From Treponema sp. (GTDB taxonomy: Bacteria; Spirochaetota; Spirochaetia; Treponematales; Treponemataceae), in assembly GCA_017938365.1 (NCBI GenBank), contig JAGBBT010000065.1, positions 1 through 64,000 on the forward strand: a stretch of DNA of 64,000 bases, given 5' to 3'. The notes under the pieces are model-generated. The model was not told the DNA's origin. It searched no databases and saw only the letters and a program-made list of their open reading frames with translations. Positions 1-7,981 of the stretch are shown one piece after another. The translations under genes were made by a program, and so were the position numbers. Within the stretch, counting starts at the first letter, position 1; every line of letters starts with the position of its first letter.

Positions 1-423
1 ACAGAACACCACATGTTCACACTTCCACAAGAAAAATATTGGGACACATTAGAAAGCGACCCAGGTGCAGTAAAAGGCGACCTTTACGACTTAGTATTAA
101 ACGGCTACGAACTTGCTTCTGGTTCAATGCGTATCAACGACCCAGAATTGCAACAACGCATCTTTAAAATCGTTGGATTTAGCCAAGAACGCGCCGAAAA
201 AGCATTTGGCTTCTTAGTACAAGCATTCAAATTCGGAGCTCCACCACACGGAGGAGTTGCTCCAGGCCTCGACCGCCTCGTAATGCTCATGCGCCACGAA
301 GAAAGCATACACGAAGTCATCGCCTTCCCTAAAAATAATATGGCAATGTCGCCTATGGATGAGTGTCCAGCGGAAGTAGACCAACAGCAGTTGAATGACT
401 TACATATCGTGATTAAAGAATAA
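1..423 (+). CDS. aspS: Aspartyl-tRNA synthetase, C-terminal part (5' end outside window)
   Basis: The frame is already open at base 1, so this is the last 140 codons of a gene that begins before the window. It encodes the end of the class II catalytic core: an EHHMFTLP segment, a GSMRINDPELQQR segment and the motif-3 sequence APGLDRLVML that binds ATP, then the typical tail FPKNNMAMSPMDECPAEVD ending in HIVIKE. The enzyme charges tRNA-Asp in the cytoplasm. Codon use is unlike the rest of the window: GAC, AAC, TAC, TTC and CGC are favoured where neighbours use GAT, AAT, TAT, TTT and AGA. A second, diverged copy of the last 20 codons lies at 543-605, suggesting that this allele replaced a resident one. 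Identity is secure; the history is inferred. Confidence 0.93.
   Translation, partial: TEHHMFTLPQEKYWDTLESDPGAVKGDLYDLVLNGYELASGSMRINDPELQQRIFKIVGFSQERAEKAFGFLVQAFKFGAPPHGGVAPGLDRLVMLMRHEESIHEVIAFPKNNMAMSPMDECPAEVDQQQLNDLHIVIKE
359..380 (+). repeat. 22-bp perfect direct repeat, copy 1 (inside aspS)
   Basis: These 22 bases are identical to 541-562, and identity stops at both edges (g358/t540 and c381/t563). They encode part of the DECPAEVD segment. The repeat marks the left boundary of a 182-bp duplicated stretch at the aspS 3' end. Confidence 0.85.
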
Positions 424-540
424 AACGAAGTTGGGCTGGCGTCAGCCTAATGGATTGCGGGTTGATAATGAAATTGCAACCCGCAAAACGAATGAGTCAA
501 GGGCTTGAACGAGCAACGCGAGTGTCCCTTGACCATTCGT
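424..540. repeat. GC-richer intergenic segment with three inverted repeats
   Basis: No gene is visible. It holds GGCTG/CAGCC (434-438, 443-447), a perfect 10-bp pair TTGCGGGTTG/CAACCCGCAA (455-464, 477-486), and a 15-bp pair with one bulge (488-503, 526-540). The last arm ends at base 540, directly against the second copy of the 22-bp direct repeat. No T-tract follows any of them, so these are not ordinary terminators. The composition matches the C-rich aspS end and not the DNA after 605. Confidence 0.6.
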
Positions 541-605
541 ATGAGTGTCCAGCGGAAGTAGATGAACAACAACTCAAAGATTTACACATTATTGTAAAAG
601 AATAA
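541..605 (+). pseudogene. Remnant 3' tail of a second aspS allele
   Basis: Bases 543-605 read ECPAEVDEQQL, then KDLHIIVKE and a stop. This is the aspS C-terminus again, but in AT-rich codons matching the rest of the window. The first 22 bases (541-562) are identical to 359-380; beyond them most third positions differ, so the copies come from diverged alleles and not from a recent duplication. There is no start codon or upstream homology in this frame, so it is a fragment and not a gene. Confidence 0.85.
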
Positions 606-820
606 AATTAAAGGCGTTGCTCAATATTTTGAGGGTTGAAAATGACACTTCAATCCTCAAAATTCTGAGAAAAGGCTTTTAGTTAAAATTTGCATTGAAT
701 ATTTATGCGAGCAATAGATTAAATTTTCATATTTTAAATCTAGTTTTACTCTATAGTTTCTCATAGATGAAATTTAAGAATGTAATTTTACAAAGTCTTG
801 TTTTATTAGAGGAATAAAAA
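606..820. other. Intergenic region with a 15-bp inverted repeat
   Basis: An inverted repeat with one mismatch lies at 626-640 and 649-663, with an 8-base loop. It sits at the same distance after the remnant aspS tail as the TTGCGGGTTG hairpin sits after the intact one, so the two spacers look like diverged versions of the same region. The rest is AT-rich sequence leading to the ribosome site of the next gene at 810-815. Confidence 0.5.
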
Positions 821-1288
821 ATGTCTATTGAAAATGTAAGAGAATTTTTTAAAGATACAGAATTGGATGGCTGTATTTTAGAATTTAATCAATCTTCAGC
901 AACGGTTGAATTAGCTGCTCAAGCCTTAGAATGCGATGCAGATGAAATTGCAAAAACATTATCCTTTTTGATAGATGAAAAACCCATAATTATTGTTGTT
1001 TCAGGAAAGTCAAAAATTGATAATGCCAAATATAAATCTAAATTCTTAACAAAGGCAAAGATGATTCCTTTTGAGTTGGTCGAACAATATACAGGACACT
1101 TTCCTGGAGGTGTTTGTCCATTTGCTTTAGATAAAAGTATCAAGGTGTATCTTGATGAAAGTTTAAAAAGTCATGAGTTTGTTTTTCCTGCTGCAGGAAG
1201 TTCGAATTCTGCAATAAAAATGACAATTCAGCAGTTAGAAAAATTTTCAAATTATTGTGAATGGATTGATGTAAGTAAAAAGTCTTAA
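821..1288 (+). CDS. YbaK/EbsC-family aminoacyl-tRNA deacylase
   Basis: 155 residues covering a single YbaK/ProX-type domain. Family hallmarks are visible: the lysine in AKTLSFLI near residue 45, the VSGKSKIDNAKY segment, the GGVCPFAL loop (GGVSPF in many relatives) and the late glycine-rich turn AAGSSNSAIKM. Such proteins hydrolyse mischarged aminoacyl-tRNAs, for example Cys-tRNA-Pro, in trans. An AGAGGAA ribosome site precedes the ATG. It is followed after 20 bases by the MATE exporter, so the two are probably cotranscribed. The family is clear; the tRNA substrate is not. Confidence 0.88.
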   Translation: MSIENVREFFKDTELDGCILEFNQSSATVELAAQALECDADEIAKTLSFLIDEKPIIIVVSGKSKIDNAKYKSKFLTKAKMIPFELVEQYTGHFPGGVCPFALDKSIKVYLDESLKSHEFVFPAAGSSNSAIKMTIQQLEKFSNYCEWIDVSKKS

Positions 1289-1308
1289 TTTTTAATAAGA
1301 GGTACATT

Positions 1309-2715
1309 ATGGTAGTAGAGTTATCAAAAAAAGATGAAAAATTTAGAGATTTATCCTTAAATGGAAATATATGGAAGCTAATTTGGAAAGTTAGTCTTCC
1401 CCTTGCATTTTATTATACATTTCAGTGGCTTTTAGGTCTCTTTGAAATGATGATGGCATCTCATATTAGTGCTTTAGCTGTTTCTGCAACAACTTATTTA
1501 TCTCAGCTTGTTAATATTCTTAATGCAATTGGTTCAGGACTTGCTGCAGGATGTTGTGTAAAAATTAGCGAATCTTATGGGGCCGGAAAATATGACTTAG
1601 TAAAAAAGCAATTGAGTACTTTAATTGCCATGGCCTTAATTTTATCAGGATTTATAATTGCTCTAATACCTTTTACTTCAACAATTTTAAAATTATTAGG
1701 TACTCCAGAGTCGTTTATAGAAATTGGTTCTAAATATTTTATTATAAAACTTGTTTATTGTGTATTATTCATTCTTACAACAGTGTATGTTGGTATAGAA
1801 CGATTACGAGGAAAAAGTAAAAAATTATTGATATTAAATTTAGTAACAGCTTTAGTAGATTTTTGTCTGACTTGGTTTTTTGTGTATAAATTAAATTGTG
1901 ATGTAACTATGTTGGCTGTTGCTCCTGTTATTTCTACCTCAATATTACTAGTATTTGGAATTTTTAATTTATGTTTTAAAAATGATGCTTTTAGTTTTTC
2001 GTTCAAATATGTTTCTTTTAAAAAGGATATAACTTTCCCTTTATTAAAAATATCTTATCCAACAATGATAGAACGAACTTTCTTTCAGATTGGAAGAACT
2101 TTTATGAATGTACTTGCTAGTTTTTATGGAGAATTGGCTGTTGGTGCGTTAGGTTTATCAAATACAATCAACGGAATTCCGTATCAAACTCAAACAGGTT
2201 TTCAAGATGGAGGTTCTGCTGTTATAAGTCAAAACAGAGGTGCAAAAAAAATAAAACGCACAGAAAAAATATTTAATAGAATAATGATAATTAATTTAAT
2301 TATTGGTTTTATTGCGTGGATTTTACTTAATTTATTTTTTAATCAAATTTCTGCACTTTTTTCTACAACAGCTCACGGGAATGACCTTGAATTCCAAAAA
2401 ATGCTGATAAATATATTCCGTTGGGATTCCTTAGGAAGTTGTGTTCCTATGGGTGTTTCCATAACATGTTTTGCTTATTTAATGGGATTTGGAAAAACTA
2501 AACAAGTTTTAATAATTAATATTTTCAGAATTTTTGTATATCGAATACCAATACTTTTTTTATTACAAAAATTTACATCGTTAGGACCTGAAGCAACAGG
2601 AATTGTTATGGGGATTAGTAATTCTTTGACTGCTATTCATATTTATATTGTTGTCAAATTAGAAATGAAAAAACAATGTAAAATGCTAGAAAATCAGGAA
2701 AACGAATGCGAATAA
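1309..2715 (+). CDS. MATE-family multidrug/metabolite efflux protein
   Basis: 468 residues, almost entirely hydrophobic, with about 12 membrane segments in two similar halves as in the MATE (NorM/DinF) family. The first half contains GLFEMMMASHISALAVSATTYLSQLVN and the second GELAVGALGLSNTINGI, the matching positions of the repeat. The family exports cationic drugs or metabolites using Na+ or H+ gradients across the inner membrane. The start has an AGAGG ribosome site. The stop overlaps the start of the next gene by ten bases, so the pair is translationally coupled. The substrate cannot be deduced. Confidence 0.88.
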   Translation: MVVELSKKDEKFRDLSLNGNIWKLIWKVSLPLAFYYTFQWLLGLFEMMMASHISALAVSATTYLSQLVNILNAIGSGLAAGCCVKISESYGAGKYDLVKKQLSTLIAMALILSGFIIALIPFTSTILKLLGTPESFIEIGSKYFIIKLVYCVLFILTTVYVGIERLRGKSKKLLILNLVTALVDFCLTWFFVYKLNCDVTMLAVAPVISTSILLVFGIFNLCFKNDAFSFSFKYVSFKKDITFPLLKISYPTMIERTFFQIGRTFMNVLASFYGELAVGALGLSNTINGIPYQTQTGFQDGGSAVISQNRGAKKIKRTEKIFNRIMIINLIIGFIAWILLNLFFNQISALFSTTAHGNDLEFQKMLINIFRWDSLGSCVPMGVSITCFAYLMGFGKTKQVLIINIFRIFVYRIPILFLLQKFTSLGPEATGIVMGISNSLTAIHIYIVVKLEMKKQCKMLENQENECE

Positions 2716-3185
2716 GAGAAATACAAGAAAAAGATAATAATTCACTTTTTTTATTGATAAGAAAAAGTCTTGAGGATGCAGAATTAAATATTCCAGGAAC
2801 AGCCTATTTTGACGAATCTATAAAAGCAATGAGTGAATATTATAAAGGTTTTCCAAAAAGAAAATATTTTGTTGTTGTTGATGAAAATGACGAAGTGCTA
2901 GGAGGTGCTGGATTTGCAGAATTTAATAATGATTCTGTAGCAGAACTTCAAAAATTATATATTTTTGAGCACGCACGAGGAAAAGGCTTAGGCTGTAAAC
3001 TAGTAAAAATAGTTGAAGAAGAAGCAAAAAAAGTCGGATACAAAAAATTATATTTAGAAACTCATCATAATCTTTCCGTAGCAATTAATTTATATAAGAA
3101 ATTAAATTACAAATTATTAAAAACTCCTTTAGCTGGTAGTGAACACTCTACGATGGATTATTTTTTTGAAAAGGAATTAAACTAA
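2706..3185 (+). CDS. GNAT-family N-acetyltransferase
   Basis: 159 residues forming one GNAT domain. Visible are the central beta strand VAELQKLYIFEHARG, the acetyl-CoA pyrophosphate loop ARGKGLGCKLV (R/Q-x-x-G-x-G/A pattern) around residue 93, and the late segment KKLYLETHHNLSVAINLYKKLNYK typical of the C-terminal half. It transfers an acetyl group from acetyl-CoA to an amine on an unknown substrate. It overlaps the MATE gene by ten bases, so it is the last gene of that unit. Confidence 0.85.
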   Translation: MRIREIQEKDNNSLFLLIRKSLEDAELNIPGTAYFDESIKAMSEYYKGFPKRKYFVVVDENDEVLGGAGFAEFNNDSVAELQKLYIFEHARGKGLGCKLVKIVEEEAKKVGYKKLYLETHHNLSVAINLYKKLNYKLLKTPLAGSEHSTMDYFFEKELN

Positions 3186-3248
3186 TTTTCTTGATTTTTA
3201 CGCTGAATTGATACATCATTTTTATAAAAAAAAGAAGAGGCATTTTTT

Positions 3249-3695
3249 ATGGGAAATTTTTTTATGTCGAATTTTTATTGGTTTTGGATATCAGTAATTA
3301 TAATATGCGTTATTATTGAAGCGGTTTCTATGTCCTTTACTACTATTTGGGCTGCAATTGCTTCTTTTTTTATGGTTTTTATTTCTTTGTTAGAAATACC
3401 ATTAAAATGGCAATTTTTGATTTTTTCTAGTTTAACGCTTTTTTTTATTTTATTTACAAGACCTTTTGCAGTAAAAAAACTTAAAAATTCAGATGTAAAA
3501 ACAAATTCAGACAGTTTAATAGGACAGGAAGTTATCGTAACAAAAGAAATTCTTCCTTTTTCAAAAGGAGAAGCAAAAACAAAAAACGGAATAATATGGA
3601 ACTGTGTTGCAAAAAGTGAAAATGTTATTTCTGTAGATTCTATTTGTATAATTACAGAAATAAATGGAAATACATTAACAATAAAAGAAAAATAA
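3249..3695 (+). CDS. NfeD-like membrane protein
   Basis: 148 residues. Residues 8-75 form closely spaced hydrophobic segments; residues 90-148 make a small beta-rich domain (GQEVIVTKEILPF ... KGEAKTKNGIIWNCVA ... ITEINGNTLTIKEK) matching the OB-fold end of short NfeD proteins. NfeD proteins pair with SPFH/stomatin-type proteins in membrane microdomains, and such a gene follows here after 180 bases. The ATG has an AGAGG element about eight bases upstream. Confidence 0.82.
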   Translation: MGNFFMSNFYWFWISVIIICVIIEAVSMSFTTIWAAIASFFMVFISLLEIPLKWQFLIFSSLTLFFILFTRPFAVKKLKNSDVKTNSDSLIGQEVIVTKEILPFSKGEAKTKNGIIWNCVAKSENVISVDSICIITEINGNTLTIKEK

Positions 3696-3875
3696 ACATA
3701 GTCACAAAAGGAGAAAAAGATAAAAACTGTCAAAATTACTGTCTGTTTTTATCTTCTAAGGTTTGCGTTGCAAACTTTGTATTTATTGCTGTTTCTCATT
3801 TCATTGCGAAACAGCTCAAAAGGTCAATTTGAAAATTGATATTTTCTCATTGACATTGTTATGGGAGAAAAAAAT
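3696..3875 (+). other. 180-bp gap with hairpins between nfeD-like and SPFH genes
   Basis: The gap contains a perfect 8-bp inverted repeat GCTGTTTC/GAAACAGC with a 12-base loop near 3789-3816 and an AAGGTTTGC...GCAAACTTT-type pair near 3759-3779. Neither is followed by a T-run. The GGGAGA at 3863-3868 serves as ribosome site for the next gene. A short frame crossing the gap has no support. Confidence 0.35.
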
Positions 3876-4757
3876 ATGGTAATCGCTATTGGAATTTTAA
3901 TTGTAATTATTGTTGCATTGTTAATTGGAAATGTAACGGTTGTTTCTCAGTCAGATGCAGCTGTTATTGAACGTTTGGGAGCCTATTCATCAACTTGGAA
4001 TGTTGGAATTCATTTAAAAATTCCTTTTATCGATAAAATTGTTAGTAGAATGTCATTAAAAGAAAAAGTTCTTGATTTTCCTCCTCAGCCTGTAATTACA
4101 AAGGACAATGTAACAATGATGATTGATACAGTTGTATATTTTCAGATTACAGATCCAAAACTTTATACTTATGGTGTTGAAAAGCCAATCAATGCCTTAG
4201 AAAATCTGTCTGCTACAACTTTAAGAAACATTATTGGTGAGTTGGAATTAGATCAGACACTTACAAGTAGAGATGTGATAAATACAAAAATGAGAAGTAT
4301 TCTTGATGAAGCAACAGATCCTTGGGGAATAAAAGTAAATCGTGTAGAAGTAAAAAATATTATGCCACCAGAAGCTATAAAAGAAGCTATGGAAAAACAA
4401 ATGAGAGCAGAACGCGAGCGTCGTGAGCAAATTCTAATAGCTGAAGGTCAAAAGCAAAGTGCAATTCTTGTTGCAGAAGGAAAAAAACAGTCGATGATTT
4501 TGGAAGCAGAAGCAGAAAAAGAAGCTGCAATCCAAAAAGCAAAAGGAGAAGCTGAGGCAATTTTGGAAGTTCAGCAGGCAAAGGCTCAAGGGTTAAAAAT
4601 GCTAAAAGATGCATCAGTTGATGATTCTGTAATAAAACTAAGAAGTATAGAAGCTTTTGAAGAAGTTTCTCATGGCCAAGCAACAAAGATTATTATTCCA
4701 AGTGAAATTCAGAACATGGCAGGGATTTTAACTTCAGCAAAAGAATTACTTAAATAA
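3876..4757 (+). CDS. SPFH/Band 7 (stomatin/paraslipin-like) membrane protein
   Basis: 293 residues from the ATG at 3876, chosen because GGGAGA lies eight bases before it; an ATG at 3861 would place that element inside the gene. One N-terminal membrane anchor (IGILIVIIVALLIGNVTVV) is followed by the SPFH domain (SQSDAAVIERLGAYSSTWNVGIHLKIPFIDK, then ITKDNVTMMIDTVVYFQI) and a long alanine/glutamate-rich coiled coil (about residues 170-245) with repeated AEGxKQSxIL units. Such proteins oligomerise into membrane scaffolds that organise proteases and other partners; the upstream NfeD-like protein is the expected partner. Confidence 0.9.
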   Translation: MVIAIGILIVIIVALLIGNVTVVSQSDAAVIERLGAYSSTWNVGIHLKIPFIDKIVSRMSLKEKVLDFPPQPVITKDNVTMMIDTVVYFQITDPKLYTYGVEKPINALENLSATTLRNIIGELELDQTLTSRDVINTKMRSILDEATDPWGIKVNRVEVKNIMPPEAIKEAMEKQMRAERERREQILIAEGQKQSAILVAEGKKQSMILEAEAEKEAAIQKAKGEAEAILEVQQAKAQGLKMLKDASVDDSVIKLRSIEAFEEVSHGQATKIIIPSEIQNMAGILTSAKELLK

Positions 4758-4812
4758 TCGCTTATTTTTTTTGTTGTATTTTAATTACATGTGTTAGTAA
4801 TTTGTTTTTATG

Positions 4813-4829
4813 GTTAATGGATAATTAAC
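4813..4829. promoter_or_regulatory. Palindrome before the superoxide reductase gene
   Basis: A perfect inverted repeat GTTAAT-GGATA-ATTAAC ends four bases before the AAAGGAGG ribosome site (4833-4840). Position and symmetry fit an operator or a small hairpin controlling the next gene. It does not match the PerR or Fur consensus. Confidence 0.4.
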
Positions 4830-4847
4830 AATAAAGGAGGATTGTAA

Positions 4848-5219
4848 ATGAAATTTTATCGTTGTAAACACTGTGGAAAAATTATTGTTATGGTTGAGGA
4901 GTCTAAAATTCCTACAATTTGTTGTGGTGAACAAATGACAGAATTAGTTCCTGGTATAACAGACGGTGCTTATGAAAAACACGTACCTGTGTATGAGGTA
5001 AAAGGAGATGAGGTTATTGTAAAAGTTGGATCTGTGGAACATCCTATGTCAAAAGAACATTATATTCAGTGGATATGTTTGGAGACAAAAAAAGGATGGC
5101 AAATAAAATACCTTACACCAGATTCAAAACCTGAGGTATGTTTTAAGATTTGCAAAAATGAAGAAATAATGGCAGTTTACGAATATTGTAATTTGCATAG
5201 CTTATGGAAGTCTAATTAA
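4848..5219 (+). CDS. dfx: Desulfoferrodoxin-type superoxide reductase
   Basis: 123 residues in two parts. The N-terminal desulforedoxin-like site has Cys6, Cys9, Cys25 and Cys26 (CKHC ... CC), a complete Fe(SCys)4 centre. The C-terminal domain carries the superoxide-reducing iron site: the Glu-Lys-His of YEKHVPV, the two histidines of VEHPMSKEHYIQW, and the Cys/His pair in the tail EYCNLHSLW. The enzyme reduces superoxide to peroxide without releasing oxygen, a common defence in anaerobes. The ribosome site AAAGGAGG is the strongest in the region. The gene stands alone, closed by its own terminator. Confidence 0.95.
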   Translation: MKFYRCKHCGKIIVMVEESKIPTICCGEQMTELVPGITDGAYEKHVPVYEVKGDEVIVKVGSVEHPMSKEHYIQWICLETKKGWQIKYLTPDSKPEVCFKICKNEEIMAVYEYCNLHSLWKSN

Positions 5220-5225
5220 AATGTG

Positions 5226-5262
5226 AAAAGGAAGTAACTTAAGTGGTTACTTCCTTTTTTTT
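5226..5262 (+). terminator. Intrinsic terminator after dfx
   Basis: A 13-bp perfect stem (5226-5238 with 5246-5258), 7-base loop, and a T-run of eight at the end of the second arm. Confidence 0.93.
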
Positions 5263-5266
5263 GAGA

Positions 5267-5279
5267 TATTATACCCTTA
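5267..5279 (+). promoter_or_regulatory. -10 element for the TrmN6-like gene (leaderless start)
   Basis: TATTAT lies at 5267-5272, exactly six bases before the ATG at 5279, with no ribosome site. Transcription would start at the ATG. The -35 region falls inside the preceding terminator and is poor. Confidence 0.45.
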
Positions 5280-6022
5280 TGAATAAAATTGAATTGGATT
5301 CTGATGAAAAAATTTATGATTTACACATACCGAAATTAAAAATTATACAAAGTGAAAAATCTTTTAAATATGGAATAGACGCAATTTTGTTGTCCGATTA
5401 TGCAAAAAAAAGTATCGATGAACAGAAGTCTGTAATAGATTTGGGAACGGGCAATGGGATAATTCCTATAATTCTTTCGCATATTACAAATTCAAATAAA
5501 ATAATTGGCTTAGAAATTCAACAAAAGTCGTTTGAAATGGCAAAAAAATCAATTGTTTTAAATAATTTAGAAAACAGAATAAAAGTTGTTCATGGTGATA
5601 TAAAAAAAGTATCAAACTTATTCTGCAAAGATTCTTTTGATATAGTACTCTCTAATCCTCCGTATATGAAAGAAAATTCAGGAAGAATAAATAAATCTTC
5701 AGCAAAATCCATAGCACGCCATGAGCTTTTGTGCAATTTAAATGATGTTATAAAAGCCACAAGTTTTTTGTTAAAAAATGATGGAATGTTTTATTTGATT
5801 CATCGACCAAACAGAATGACAGAAATTTTTTCTTTATTAGACGAGTATGGTTTAAAAATTGCAAATTTAAAATATATTCATCCCTTCACAGATAAAGAAC
5901 CTACAATGGTTTTGATAAATGCAATAAAAACTACAACAGAAATAAATTGTATTGAAGAAACTTTAGTAATTTATGAATCAATTAATAATTATACAGAAGA
6001 GATAAAAAAGATTTATAGATAA
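5279..6022 (+). CDS. TrmN6-family tRNA/rRNA adenine-N6 methyltransferase
   Basis: 247 residues from the ATG at 5279; earlier in-frame codons fall inside the dfx terminator. The fold is class I methyltransferase: SAM-binding VIDLGTGNGIIPI, IGLEIQQKSFEMA, and the catalytic SNPPYM motif of N6-adenine methyltransferases near residue 130, followed by the SIARHEL segment found in the TrmN6 (COG4123) family, which modifies A37 of tRNA1-Val in E. coli. The target here is inferred from family. No ribosome site is present, but a -10 hexamer sits six bases before the ATG. Confidence 0.87.
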   Translation: MNKIELDSDEKIYDLHIPKLKIIQSEKSFKYGIDAILLSDYAKKSIDEQKSVIDLGTGNGIIPIILSHITNSNKIIGLEIQQKSFEMAKKSIVLNNLENRIKVVHGDIKKVSNLFCKDSFDIVLSNPPYMKENSGRINKSSAKSIARHELLCNLNDVIKATSFLLKNDGMFYLIHRPNRMTEIFSLLDEYGLKIANLKYIHPFTDKEPTMVLINAIKTTTEINCIEETLVIYESINNYTEEIKKIYR

Positions 6023-6156
6023 ACTTGATATTAGAGATTTTAGATATTTTCTCGAAAAAAAATATAAATAATTAAAATATTTGATTTAAATAAAGTTAAA
6101 AAAGCAAAAACGATATATAATTTGAAATATACTTTATCCTTAGAGGTTAATTTTTT

Positions 6157-7908
6157 ATGCAAATGGATATTAAGAATATTTCGTATGATCAGTTAGAAAT
6201 TTTTGCAGAAGTTCTTAATCAATGTACAGAAAATTTTGTTTTTATTTTTGATGTAAAGAATGATAAATATTACATATCTGAATTAGCCTTAAAAATTTTT
6301 GATTTACCAGCAAAACGATTTGATAATGCATTAGAAACTTTGAATAAAGTTGTTCATCAAGATGATCGTGAAATGATAAAAAAAGAATTTGGACTCATTA
6401 AAATGGGAAAGAAGGATAGCCACAATCTGGAATATCGTTGGGTGAACAAACATGGAAAACCTATTTGGATAAGTTGCCGTGGCAAAATTATGTACACAGA
6501 AGAAAACAAAAATCCCGTTTTATTAGGTTGCATTGCCATAATTGAAGATGTTGATAAAGAAGATTTGTTAACAAGTCTACCTACAGAATCTCAACTCAGA
6601 AAAGACTTTTCTGCTGTATGGAAAAGACAGCAAAAAGTTTCTGGATATATATTTAGGATAGATGTAGATAATTTAGGACATATAAATGAGCAATACGGAA
6701 CTCATACAGGGGATTTTGTTTTATCTTTAGTATCTGATTGTGTAAAACGCTCATGCGAAGATTTAGCAGTTCCTTATAAAATGAATAGTGACGAGATTGT
6801 CTGTATGAATTTGTCTGGAGGAACAGCTCTTGATGCAAATAGAATTTATCAGAATTTAAAACGAAATATTGCAGAAGTAGAACAAAAAATAGATTATGAT
6901 GTAGTATTTACTGTATCAGCAGGCGTAGTTGCCTTTTTTAATGATAGTTCTCAGTTGGAAGAATTGCTCAGAAAAGCTCATTATTCTTTAACTACTGCAA
7001 AGCATAATGGAAAAAATAATTTAATTTTATTTAATGCTAGTGATTATTCAAAACACCTAAGAAGCTTAGATTTACAAGAAAAAATAAGAGAATCAATAAA
7101 AAATAATTTTTATGGGTTTGAACTATATTATCAACCTGTAGTAAATGCAAAAGAAATTTATTTAGATAGTGATAATATGGTCTTTAACGTAATTGGAGCA
7201 GAAGCCTTATTGAGATGGTCTTGTTCAGAATATGGTCAACTTTCTCCAGATGAGTTTATTCCAATTCTGGAAGAGACAGGATTGATAATTCCTGTTGGAC
7301 GATGGATTTTATTAACAGCCTTTAATCAATGCAAAGAATGGAATAAAGTCCAAAAGGGATTTAGAATGAGCGTTAATCTTTCGTACATTCAAGTAAAAAA
7401 AAGTGATATATTAGCAGATGTTCAAATGTCTTTGCATAAATCTGGAGTTAATCCAGAAAATATTACTTTGGAATTAACAGAAAGCGGATATATGGATAGT
7501 TCTATAGAATTACAAAACCTTGTAGCCTCTTTTAGAAAATTAGGATTAAAGGTTGATATTGATGATTTTGGAACAGGATATTCTAATTTGAGATATTTAC
7601 AGTATCTACAAGCATCAACTCTAAAGCTCGATTATTCGTTTGTTCATAAAGCTACAGGTGGTGATGAAGGTGATGGAAAAGTAATAAAGCATATTACTCA
7701 GATGGCCCACGAATTAAATATGGCTGTTTGTATGGAAGGTATTGAATCTTCTGAAGATATAGCGAAATTAGCACAGTATGAACCTGATAAATTCCAAGGA
7801 TATTTCTTCGGCAGACCTTTAACAGCTGTTCAATTCCGAGAACATAGTCTTAGACCAGATTCACAAGCAGAATTTTATAGAATAAAAAAGCATAACAAGA
7901 AACAATAA
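6157..7908 (+). CDS. PAS - degenerate GGDEF - EAL cyclic-di-GMP phosphodiesterase
   Basis: 583 residues. The N-terminal 130 form a PAS/PAC sensor (FVFIFDVKNDKYYISELAL ... LEYRWVNKHGKPIWISCRG). The GGDEF domain (about 140-290) has lost its signature: the loop reads MNSDEIV instead of GGDEF, so cyclase activity is unlikely. The EAL domain (about 305-570) keeps its metal and catalytic residues: AEALLRW, MSVNLSY, LELTES, DIDDFGTGYSN, LKLDYSF, CMEGIES and FQGYFFGRPL. It should degrade cyclic di-GMP, with the PAS and dead GGDEF domains as inputs. There are no membrane segments, so it is cytoplasmic. An AGAGG ribosome site precedes the ATG. Confidence 0.9.
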   Translation: MQMDIKNISYDQLEIFAEVLNQCTENFVFIFDVKNDKYYISELALKIFDLPAKRFDNALETLNKVVHQDDREMIKKEFGLIKMGKKDSHNLEYRWVNKHGKPIWISCRGKIMYTEENKNPVLLGCIAIIEDVDKEDLLTSLPTESQLRKDFSAVWKRQQKVSGYIFRIDVDNLGHINEQYGTHTGDFVLSLVSDCVKRSCEDLAVPYKMNSDEIVCMNLSGGTALDANRIYQNLKRNIAEVEQKIDYDVVFTVSAGVVAFFNDSSQLEELLRKAHYSLTTAKHNGKNNLILFNASDYSKHLRSLDLQEKIRESIKNNFYGFELYYQPVVNAKEIYLDSDNMVFNVIGAEALLRWSCSEYGQLSPDEFIPILEETGLIIPVGRWILLTAFNQCKEWNKVQKGFRMSVNLSYIQVKKSDILADVQMSLHKSGVNPENITLELTESGYMDSSIELQNLVASFRKLGLKVDIDDFGTGYSNLRYLQYLQASTLKLDYSFVHKATGGDEGDGKVIKHITQMAHELNMAVCMEGIESSEDIAKLAQYEPDKFQGYFFGRPLTAVQFREHSLRPDSQAEFYRIKKHNKKQ

Positions 7909-7910
7909 AA

Positions 7911-7979
7911 AAAAGCTAACAAACGTAAGATGAAGTGAGAAGTATACTTCAAGATTATTATTTTCGTTTGTTAGCTTTT
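7911..7979. terminator. Bidirectional terminator between convergent genes
   Basis: Arms 7911-7925 and 7965-7979 form a 15-bp perfect stem (AAAGCTAACAAACG type) enclosing a smaller GAAGT/ACTTC-type hairpin. T-rich ends occur on both strands, so it can serve the EAL gene and the leftward symporter gene. Confidence 0.8.
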
Positions 7980-7981
7980 AT

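Noticed and set aside
424..820. tRNA or other stable RNA in the gap after aspS
   Set aside because: The hairpins do not make a cloverleaf and no anticodon or TPsiC-like segments are seen.
3644..3832. Short rightward frame across the end of the NfeD-like gene
   Set aside because: Overlaps the end of a recognised gene, has no ribosome site and no recognisable protein features.
5243..5278. Earlier start of the TrmN6-like gene
   Set aside because: The GTG lies inside the dfx terminator hairpin; a -10 element fits the ATG at 5279.
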